This document shows positions 14,464 to 19,819 of a DNA stretch of 19,819 bases, in pieces (the stretch's first letter is position 1; each line of letters opens with the position of its first letter). The stretch is from the NCBI GenBank assembly GCA_963628785.1, contig CAVGGQ010000037.1, positions 1-19,819 of the forward strand, read 5' to 3'. A program made the position numbers and the translations under genes. The notes below the pieces were generated by a model. It had not been told where the DNA came from. It saw nothing but the letters and a program-made list of their open reading frames with translations, and did no database searches. Source of the DNA: Apopatocola sp963628785 (lineage in GTDB: Bacteria > Bacillota > Clostridia > Oscillospirales > Oscillospiraceae).

Positions 14464-16271
14464 GCCTTCACCTCCTCTCCGACGGACATCTGCATGTCAT
14501 AGATCCTGCGGAAAATGCCCGGCTGCGCGAGAAGCTCCGCGGGGGAACCGAGCTGGCTCACGCGGCCCTTTTCGAGCACGAGAATGTTGTCGCAGTCGAG
14601 CAGCGTGGTGATGCGGTGGGAAATGATGATCGAGGTCGAGCCGCCGAGATCTCGGTCGAGTGCGGCGCGGATCTTCTCGTCCGTCTCGGTGTCTACGGCG
14701 GAGAGAGAGTCGTCGAAGACGATGACCGACGTTTTCTTCGTCAGCATGCGCGCGATGGCCACGCGCTGTTTCTGGCCGCCCGAGAGCGACACGCCGCGCT
14801 CGCCGACCATGGTGTCGTAGCCCTGCGAGAAGCGTGTGATGTCGCCGTCCACACAGGCGGTAACGGCGGCGGCGCGCACCTCGGCGTCGCTCGCACCGCA
14901 TATGCCGATGTTCTCCTGCACGCTGCGTGAGAAGAGGAACGGCTCCTGCAGCACCACGCCGACATTCTCGCGCACATAGCGCGCAGGCATTTTGGCGATG
15001 TCCGTGCCGCCCACGGTGATCTTGCCGCCGGTGGGCTCATAGAGGCGGCACAAAAGCAGCAGCAGACTGCTCTTGCCCGAGCCGGTGCCGCCGAGAATGC
15101 CGAAGCTCTTTCCGGCGGGGATGGTGAAGGATACATTTTGGAGCACCTCGGGGGTGTCGTCCTCATAGCGGAACGAAACATTCTCGAAGGTGATGTCGCG
15201 GTCCATGGGCGCTTCGGCGGCGTCCGGGGCATCCTGCTCCGGCTCTGCCTCGAGCACCTCGCCGAGACGGTCGACGGATACGCCCGCCTTGCTCATCTCG
15301 GAGATCATGCGGCCCAGACGGCGCACGGGGTTGATGAGCATCGTGTTGTAGAGCGAGAACGACACGAACTCGCCCGGCGTCATCTCGCCGTGCACGCACG
15401 AGACCGTGCCGAGCACGACCACGAGGAGCACCTGCAGGCAGCTCGTAAAGTCGCCTACCGCCCAGAAGTCGGAGAGCGTAATGCAAAGACCGATCCAGCA
15501 GTTCGTATACTTGTCGTTCTGCGCGGCAAAACGGTCGCGCTCATACCGCTCGCGTCCGAACGCGCGCACCACGCGCACGCCGGTGAGGTTCTCCTGCGCG
15601 ATGGTCGAGAGCACGCCCTCGTCCTCATCGCACTCGGTGAAGCGCGTGCGGATCTTGTTATGGAAGAGCACAGAGTAGAGCACGATGATCGGCGCGATGA
15701 CCCACGCGACGATGGAGAGCTTTGCATTCATCACCGTCATGACCGTGAGCGCGATGACGATGCGCACCACGATCTGGAACACGGACACGAACTGTTCCTG
15801 GAAGAATGTTTTGATGCGCTCCACATCGCTCGTGCACCGCTGGATGATGTCACCGGTCGGATGCTCGGCATGCCACTTCCACGGCAGCGTTTCGATGTGG
15901 TGGAAGAGCTTGTCGCGTGCGGTTTTGACGAGTGTCTCGCCCGCCTTGGCATTGTAGATGTTCGAGCCGTAGCGGAAAGCCGCGGAGCAAAGGCCCGTAA
16001 CGGCGAGGAAGAGCGCGATGACCCACATATTCGCGCGCAGATACTCCACGCCGCCGAGCGTCTCCACTCGGCGGAGCGCCCATGCGGGCAGATCCAGCGG
16101 CTCGGAATCGATGACCGAGTCGATCGTCACGCGGATGACTTGCGGCGCGATCATCTCACACAGGGTAAGCAGCACTCCCAGGAGAATACAGGCGGCGAAG
16201 TACTTGCCGCTGCCCTTGAGCAGCAACCGCAATACCCGCGTCGTCCGGGAGGGATCCTTTTTCTTTTCCAA
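14460..16271 (-). CDS. ABC exporter half-transporter, subunit 1 (degenerate Walker B)
   Basis: 603-residue partner of the next gene: six membrane helices (first at about 25-45, FAACILLGVLLTLCEM) plus a nucleotide-binding domain. Walker A is GGTGSGKSS (394-402), the Q-loop VLQEPFLFSRS, the signature VSLSGGQKQR (canonical) and Walker B VIVFDDSLSAVD, where Asp replaces the catalytic Glu. With the partner's STGE signature this gives the one-active, one-degenerate site arrangement of TM287/288- or BmrCD-type heterodimers. I chose TTG 16271 (GGAGAGG lies 8 nt upstream). The in-frame ATG 16313 overlaps the promoter -10 (TATAATG) and would not be in the mRNA. Its length then matches the partner. Confidence 0.88.
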   Translation of the reverse strand: MEKKKDPSRTTRVLRLLLKGSGKYFAACILLGVLLTLCEMIAPQVIRVTIDSVIDSEPLDLPAWALRRVETLGGVEYLRANMWVIALFLAVTGLCSAAFRYGSNIYNAKAGETLVKTARDKLFHHIETLPWKWHAEHPTGDIIQRCTSDVERIKTFFQEQFVSVFQIVVRIVIALTVMTVMNAKLSIVAWVIAPIIVLYSVLFHNKIRTRFTECDEDEGVLSTIAQENLTGVRVVRAFGRERYERDRFAAQNDKYTNCWIGLCITLSDFWAVGDFTSCLQVLLVVVLGTVSCVHGEMTPGEFVSFSLYNTMLINPVRRLGRMISEMSKAGVSVDRLGEVLEAEPEQDAPDAAEAPMDRDITFENVSFRYEDDTPEVLQNVSFTIPAGKSFGILGGTGSGKSSLLLLLCRLYEPTGGKITVGGTDIAKMPARYVRENVGVVLQEPFLFSRSVQENIGICGASDAEVRAAAVTACVDGDITRFSQGYDTMVGERGVSLSGGQKQRVAIARMLTKKTSVIVFDDSLSAVDTETDEKIRAALDRDLGGSTSIIISHRITTLLDCDNILVLEKGRVSQLGSPAELLAQPGIFRRIYDMQMSVGEEVKA

Positions 16272-16311
16272 TGTTTCTACCTCTCCATCAACGAAAAATA
16301 CGACACCTTTC

Positions 16312-16339
16312 ATTATAACATATAAATAAAGGATTACAA
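16312..16339 (-). promoter_or_regulatory. Sigma-A promoter of the ABC exporter operon
   Basis: TTGTAA (complement of 16334-16339), 16-bp spacer, TATAAT (complement of 16312-16317), with an extended -10 TGT. Transcription should start near 16300-16305, downstream of the in-frame ATG at 16313, which decides the start codon of the gene. Confidence 0.8.
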
Positions 16340-16376
16340 GCTTTCATGCGTGACGCCTCCTCTTTTATTTTTTGCG

Positions 16377-16398
16377 GCCGCGGACAATTGTGCGCGGC
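16377..16398. promoter_or_regulatory. 22-bp near-perfect palindrome, candidate operator
   Basis: GCCGCGGACAATTGTGCGCG followed by GC reads the same on both strands except for one mismatched pair (16383/16392). It lies between the divergent promoters of the ABC exporter and the first G3E gene. It has no adjacent U-tract, so it is more likely a dimeric-repressor site than a terminator. The cognate regulator is unknown, and it does not resemble the AT-rich Zur box. Confidence 0.5.
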
Positions 16399-16454
16399 TT
16401 TGAAAAAAATCTTCGAAAAATCAGGAAAAGTCAAAGAAAACCCCTTGACGAGTG

Positions 16455-16463
16455 TGTTATAAT
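16455..16463 (+). promoter_or_regulatory. Extended -10 promoter for the G3E gene pair
   Basis: TGT-TATAAT (16455-16463) about 50 bp before ATG 16514. The only good -35-like hexamer, TTGACG (16445-16450), is too close (7 bp) to serve it. With that -35 a weak -10 (TGTTAG, 16468-16473) would be used instead. A perfect 12-bp palindrome, CTGCTTAAGCAG (16482-16493), lies in the leader just before the AAGGA ribosome site and could be an operator or hairpin. Confidence 0.5.
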
Positions 16464-16513
16464 AATTTGTTAGAAAACAAGCTGCTTAAGCAGAAAGAAG
16501 GATTTTTTGAATT

Positions 16514-17728
16514 ATGACAAAAGTTGATGTATTTTCCGGTTTCCTCGGCGCGGGCAAGACCACGCTCATCAAAAAGCTCATCAAGGAAGCGTATGCGGGC
16601 GAAAAGCTTGTCCTCATCGAGAACGAGTTCGGCGAGATCGGCGTAGACGGCGGCTTCATGAAGGACGCCGGCATCAATGTGACGGAAATGAACTCTGGCT
16701 GCATCTGCTGCAGCCTTACGGGCGACTTCCGCGCCGCGCTGCATAAGGTCATTGAGACCTATGCCCCCGACCGCATCCTCATCGAGCCCTCGGGAGTCGG
16801 CAAACTCTCCGACATCGTCACCGCCGTGGAGCAGGCCTCGAACGGCGACCTTGAGATCAACGCTCTCGGCACGGTCGTCGACGCGAGCAAGTGCAAAATG
16901 TATATGCGCAACTTCGGCGAATTCTTCAATAACCAGGTCGAGTCCGCCGGCTGCGTCATTCTCTCCCGCACCTCCGGCATGAAGGAAGAAAAGCTCGCCG
17001 AGTGCGTGGCGCTCCTGCGCGAGAAGAACCCCGGCGCCGTCATCATCACGACGCCCTGGGAAGAGCTCTCCGGCGCTCAGATCCTCGCCGCCATCGAAAA
17101 GCGCGACACCCTCTCCGCCGCTCTCGAAAGCATCGAGCGCGAGCACGAGGAAGAAGATGAGGACGAGCACGAGCATCACCATCATCACCACTACGACGAA
17201 AACGGCAACTGCTCCTGCGGCCATCATCATGACGATGACGACGATGATGACGACGAAGACGAACACGAGCACGAGCACCATCACCATCATCATGACCACG
17301 ATGAGGACGGGGAGCATGACCACGAGTGCTGCCACCATCATCACCATGACGACGATGACGATGAGGACGAGCACGAGCATCATCACGACCACGACGAGCA
17401 CGAGCACGAGTGCGGCTGCGGTCATCATCACCACCATCACCACTGCCACGACGCCAACGAGGTGTTCACCTCCTGGGGTCTTGAGACCGCGAAGAAGTTC
17501 ACCGAGGACGGTCTTCGCACTGCGCTCACAGCGCTCGGGGACGAGAGCAAGTACGGCATCGTGCTGCGCGCCAAGGGCATCGTCGCCGCGGAAGAGGGCG
17601 AGTGGATCCACTTCGACTACACACCGGGCGAGATCAACATCCGCCGCGGCAGCGCGGGCATAACAGGCCGTCTGTGCGTCATCGGCCACGAGCTGCACGA
17701 GGACGCCGTCGCCGAGCTCTTCCGCTGA
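16514..17728 (+). CDS. G3E (CobW/COG0523) GTPase with very large His/Asp/Glu metal-binding insert
   Basis: 404-residue putative metallochaperone. The P-loop is GFLGAGKTT (9-17), the metal-binding motif GCICC (62-66; Cys63, Cys65, Cys66), the switch/Walker B region is ILIEPSGVG (89-96), and the base-recognition position reads ILSRTSG, as in many Firmicute members. Residues 211-312 are an insert of 42 His among Asp, Glu and seven Cys, including six- and seven-His runs and CSCG, ECC and CGCGH clusters. The CobW C-terminal domain follows (about 317-404). Such tails bind Zn, Ni or Co ions; this one looks like both a store and a donor. The natural partner metal is not decidable from sequence. The start ATG 16514 has AAGGA 11 bp upstream. 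It is co-transcribed with the next gene, 16 bp downstream. Confidence 0.88.
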   Translation: MTKVDVFSGFLGAGKTTLIKKLIKEAYAGEKLVLIENEFGEIGVDGGFMKDAGINVTEMNSGCICCSLTGDFRAALHKVIETYAPDRILIEPSGVGKLSDIVTAVEQASNGDLEINALGTVVDASKCKMYMRNFGEFFNNQVESAGCVILSRTSGMKEEKLAECVALLREKNPGAVIITTPWEELSGAQILAAIEKRDTLSAALESIEREHEEEDEDEHEHHHHHHYDENGNCSCGHHHDDDDDDDDEDEHEHEHHHHHHDHDEDGEHDHECCHHHHHDDDDDEDEHEHHHDHDEHEHECGCGHHHHHHHCHDANEVFTSWGLETAKKFTEDGLRTALTALGDESKYGIVLRAKGIVAAEEGEWIHFDYTPGEINIRRGSAGITGRLCVIGHELHEDAVAELFR

Positions 17729-17744
17729 AAGGAAACATCGAACG

Positions 17745-18704
17745 ATGGCTAAACAGGTTCCCGTCTACCTTTTCACCGGCTTCCTGGAGTCCGGCAAAAC
17801 GAAGTTCGCGCAGCAGACGCTCGAGGACAGCAACTTCAATAACGGCGACCGCATTCTCCTCCTGGTGTGCGAGGAGGGTGTGGAGGAATACGATGCCTCC
17901 TCGTTCGCCTCTCCGACCGTATTCGCCGAGACCATTGAAAACGAAAGCGATCTCACGACCGAGAATCTCGCGGCGCTCCTCAAAAAGCACCGCTGCGAGT
18001 ATGTCATGGTGGAGTACAACGGCATGTGGATGCTCGACACGCTCTACACGAATATGCCGAAGGAGTGGGTCGTCGCGCAGGAATTCATGTTCATCGATGC
18101 GCGCACGTTCCTCAACTACAACAACAATATGCGCCAGCTCATGGTCGACAAGCTCCAGAGCTGCGAGCTCGTGGTGCTCAACCGCTTCCCCGCGGGCGAC
18201 GAGGATCTGAAGATGCAGGCACACAAGATCGTTCGTGCCGTGAACCGCCGCTGCGACATCGCCTTCGAGACGCCCGACGGCAAGGTGACCTACGATGACA
18301 TCGAGCTGCCGCTCCCGTACGATCTGGACGCTCCGGTCGCGGAGATCGCCGACACAGATTATGCTATTTTCCTGCAGGACATCATGGATAAGCCCGACAA
18401 GTACAAGGGCAAGACCGTCTCGCTCAAGGGAAAAGCCATCACGAAGTCGCGCAGCCTGAAGAAGGGCTACTTCTACTTCGGCCGCGATGTGATGACCTGC
18501 TGCGCCAACGACATCCGCTTCATCCCGCTGGCCGCCGAAACGGACGACACGGCGAAGCTCACGAACCTCGGCTGGTACAAGCTGACCGCCCGCATCGACA
18601 TCCGCTCCCTCCCCAACGTCTACGAAGGCCCCGGTCCGGTTCTGCACATGGTGTCCATCGACCCGTGCAGTGCACCCGAGCAGGAAGTCGCCACATTCTA
18701 CTGA
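17745..18704 (+). CDS. Divergent G3E-like P-loop protein fused to a TIGR03943/DUF1980-like domain
   Basis: 319-residue protein. The N-terminal half (about 5-195) keeps a CobW-type P-loop (TGFLESGKTK, GFLESGKT at 12-19) but has lost the CxCC motif. It reads VMVEYNGMW where CobW has IEpSG, and LNRFP (145-149) near the NKxD position. The C-terminal part (about 205-319) contains DKYKGKTVSLKGKAITKSRS, FYFGRDVMTCCANDIRF and GWYKLTARID. This matches the C-terminal domain of TIGR03943/YcgQ-like permease partners, with the paired Cys252-Cys253 conserved. No transmembrane segment is visible, so it is cytoplasmic. The ribosome site GAAAGGAAAC precedes ATG 17745. It is probably a metal-handling partner of the upstream His-rich GTPase. 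The fusion call is by eye. Confidence 0.7.
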   Translation: MAKQVPVYLFTGFLESGKTKFAQQTLEDSNFNNGDRILLLVCEEGVEEYDASSFASPTVFAETIENESDLTTENLAALLKKHRCEYVMVEYNGMWMLDTLYTNMPKEWVVAQEFMFIDARTFLNYNNNMRQLMVDKLQSCELVVLNRFPAGDEDLKMQAHKIVRAVNRRCDIAFETPDGKVTYDDIELPLPYDLDAPVAEIADTDYAIFLQDIMDKPDKYKGKTVSLKGKAITKSRSLKKGYFYFGRDVMTCCANDIRFIPLAAETDDTAKLTNLGWYKLTARIDIRSLPNVYEGPGPVLHMVSIDPCSAPEQEVATFY

Positions 18705-18960
18705 AGTCAAACGAGACCCGCTGCGCTGGGCTCTCGTTTGAGGGGCCGCACTCCGCTCCGTGCCTCGGTTGCCCACTGCGCGGGCAATTCGACACTCCGC
18801 TCCGCGAGAAGAATTATTGCCGACGCGCATGTCGCCGGCAATAATGATCCCACTTTCTTTGCGCCTGCGGGCGCAAACTCTGCGAGGCAGCGCTCGTCCC
18901 CGCCTTTGGCGGGAACATCGCGGGGGCTTTAGCTTCGGCTTCCCCGATGGCCCGTATTTT
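18705..18960. repeat. Gene-free hairpin cluster
   Basis: No gene is seen in 18705-19040. The first part holds at least five small inverted repeats in a row: 18707-18741 (TCAAACGAGA arms plus CCC/GGG with one bulge), 18769-18787 (TTGCCC/GGGCAA), 18813-18845 (ATTATTGCCG/CGGCAATAAT), 18858-18877 (TTTGCGCC/GGCGCAAA) and 18899-18913 (CCCGCC/GGCGGG). A 12-bp direct repeat, CACTCCGCTCCG, occurs at 18749-18760 and 18793-18804. None is followed by a U-tract. It could be a structured 3' UTR, an untranslated RNA or remnants of extragenic repeats. Confidence 0.65.
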
Positions 18961-18978
18961 GGCTTTTACCTAATAACA

Positions 18979-19040
18979 ATGCTCCCTCTGCGTTTGACAG
19001 TTCTTGTTTTTCACTGTCTCTCATAGAGGGAGCATATTAT
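18979..19040. terminator. Probable bidirectional terminator between convergent genes
   Basis: Outer 11-bp stem ATGCTCCCTCT/AGAGGGAGCAT (18979-18989 with 19025-19035) and inner GACAG/CTGTC stem around a T-rich loop. The + strand continues ATTATTTA and the - strand TGTTATTA. It sits 6 bp past the end of the minus-strand regulator gene, and it would also stop transcripts from the G3E pair. Confidence 0.7.
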
Positions 19041-19718
19041 TTAGGCGTTCTTGCAGCTGCGAATATGCAGATACACGGTGTTTTTACTGATGCCCAGCGC
19101 TTCGGCACATTCCACTACACTGTTTTTCAGCTTAAAGAACCCCTTGTTGTAGAGCCGCGCTACAATTTCCTTGTTTTTGTCATGGACGGGAATATCCGCA
19201 TCTGCCATCACGACTCGCTTCGTTTCCGCGATCGTATCCCCAACGAGCTGCGAAGGGCTGTCGGCAAAGTTTTCTTCCCGGTCAATGCTTGCCCCCTCGT
19301 CTGTTTTCATTAGCGTGCCTATAACGGAGGCAAGCGGCGTATTGAGATAGAAGTTGATGCACAGCAACCCGATGATTTTTGCGTTCTCGCTGCGGATAGC
19401 GATCGTTGTGGAGTGCATTGGCTCGCCCTTTTTGTTCTTGGAATAATACGCGATATAATCCTTGCCGTTATTGCAACGGATATCCTCCAGCATATGCAGC
19501 GCAAGATCGGTGATGGGAGCGCCTTCTTTGCGGCCGGTATAGTAGCCGTTTATGATTTTTATAACGGATTTATCATAGTTCTCAAGGCTGTGCAGAACGA
19601 TTTCGTACCCATCTCCCAAATAATTGGCAAGTCCCTCACACAGCGTCTTATAGGATTCAAGCACCATGCGGTCCGAGCGAGTGAAGGATATACTTCTTTT
19701 CCTACTTTTCTGTTCCAT
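19041..19718 (-). CDS. YheO/DauR-type transcriptional regulator (PAS-like plus HTH)
   Basis: 225-residue regulator. The N-terminal YheO-like PAS domain is at about 20-130 (LANYLGDGYEIVLHSLENYD near the start, then GKDYIAYYSKNKKGEPMHST and KIIGLLCINFYLN). A linker follows, then a C-terminal DauR-type helix-turn-helix at about 175-222 (IVARLYNKGFFKLKNSVVEC, then AEALGISKNTVYLHIRS). Proteins of this build sense a small ligand and control amino-acid catabolism or redox genes in other bacteria; the effector and targets here are unknown. The gene stands alone in the window and reads away from whatever lies beyond 19819, so it could control genes on that side. ATG 19718 has only a weak GGTGT ribosome site. 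Base composition is less GC-rich than its neighbours. Confidence 0.85.
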   Translation of the reverse strand: MEQKSRKRSISFTRSDRMVLESYKTLCEGLANYLGDGYEIVLHSLENYDKSVIKIINGYYTGRKEGAPITDLALHMLEDIRCNNGKDYIAYYSKNKKGEPMHSTTIAIRSENAKIIGLLCINFYLNTPLASVIGTLMKTDEGASIDREENFADSPSQLVGDTIAETKRVVMADADIPVHDKNKEIVARLYNKGFFKLKNSVVECAEALGISKNTVYLHIRSCKNA

Positions 19719-19755
19719 CTTTACACCAAATTTTCTGTTATTTACTCATTTAATT

Positions 19756-19784
19756 ATTTTAATTTATCTCTCTCACTTTGTCAA
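19756..19784 (-). promoter_or_regulatory. Sigma-A promoter of the YheO-type regulator
   Basis: Perfect TTGACA (complement of 19779-19784), 17-bp spacer, TAAAAT (complement of 19756-19761), in an AT-rich stretch directly upstream of the gene. The leader is about 30 nt. Confidence 0.8.
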
Positions 19785-19819
19785 TGTTAAGGAACCTCTG
19801 ATTTAATCGGCACTATGAA

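Noticed and set aside
16311..16313. ATG 16313 as the start of ABC subunit 1.
   Set aside because: It overlaps the promoter -10 and lacks a Shine-Dalgarno. TTG 16271 with GGAGAGG is better.
15138..16325. 395-codon plus-strand frame opposite ABC subunit 1.
   Set aside because: Charged, domain-free antisense shadow of a gene with complete ABC motifs.
16445..16473. TTGACG with the TATAAT at 16458 as a standard promoter pair for the G3E genes.
   Set aside because: The spacer would be only 7 bp. The TATAAT is better read as an extended -10 site.
16371..16500. Zur box in the G3E leader.
   Set aside because: No sequence resembling the AT-rich Firmicute Zur palindrome was found. The palindromes present are different.
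17157..17450. GAC/CAT/CAC-rich tract looked at as a possible simple-sequence repeat or CRISPR-like array.
   Set aside because: No regular repeat unit or spacers. It is an in-frame His/Asp/Glu coding tract of the G3E protein.
16457..17698. Open frame of 413 codons on the minus strand, with Val/Met/Leu-rich stretches resembling membrane helices.
   Set aside because: The hydrophobic runs are only the reverse complement of His/Asp codons of the G3E insert. It has no ribosome site and no family motifs.
19785..19819. The window end (GGAACCTCTGATTTAATCGG) as the tip of an insertion sequence or another repeat.
   Set aside because: Only about 35 bases are visible, with no partner copy in the window, so nothing can be supported.

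Overview
The window looks like a chromosomal segment from an anaerobic Firmicute of the class Clostridia, probably a GC-rich member of the Oscillospiraceae/Ruminococcaceae. This is inferred from gene families and signals, not from a marker gene. Coding DNA is GC-rich and intergenic DNA is AT-rich. The promoters fit the sigma-A consensus, GGAGG-type ribosome binding sites are common, and the gene set is Clostridia-typical: selenium-type YedE, DUF3343, an LTD-CotH secreted protein, a YheO-type regulator and heterodimeric ABC exporters. No rRNA, tRNA, CRISPR array, phage gene or transposase was seen.

Region 1 (1-3580, + strand) is a selenium/sulfur trafficking cassette. It holds a 5'-truncated class V aminotransferase (cysteine desulfurase family), a DUF3343 protein, a LysR regulator, a YedE-type membrane transporter and a short TusA/YedF-like protein, closed by a strong terminator. 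Together they suggest uptake of a sulfur or selenium species, its activation and its carriage on cysteine persulfides or perselenides. Region 2 (3600-4650, + strand) is one gene for a membrane-anchored SH3-domain protein with its own promoter. It is followed at once by copy A of a 160-bp palindromic repeat and then a terminator.

Region 3 (4655-10787, - strand) is a tightly packed five-gene run from one promoter. In transcription order it encodes a degenerate glycosidase-family-1-like protein, a YgiQ-type radical SAM protein, a DUF1294 membrane protein, a SpoU/TrmH RNA methyltransferase and a secreted LTD-CotH protein. Several of these genes overlap. Region 4 (10799-12436, + strand) is nicotinate phosphoribosyltransferase (NAD salvage) with its own promoter and terminator. 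Copy B of the 160-bp repeat follows.

Region 5 (12605-16339, - strand) is a two-gene heterodimeric ABC exporter with asymmetric ATP sites. Region 6 (16377-18704, + strand) is divergent from it and encodes two G3E (CobW-like) P-loop proteins. The first is a canonical metal-chaperone GTPase carrying a very large His/Asp/Glu insert. The second is a divergent paralogue fused to a TIGR03943/DUF1980-like domain. Region 7 (18705-19040) is a 336-bp gene-free stretch full of small hairpins, ending in a probable two-way terminator. Region 8 (19041-19784, - strand) is a YheO/DauR-type regulator with its own promoter.

The most interesting observations are: the 160-bp repeat whose two copies keep the same fold while the paired bases change together; the paired G3E proteins; the reduced glycosidase-like protein; the roughly 200-bp same-strand overlap between ygiQ and the DUF1294 gene; and the hairpin cluster.
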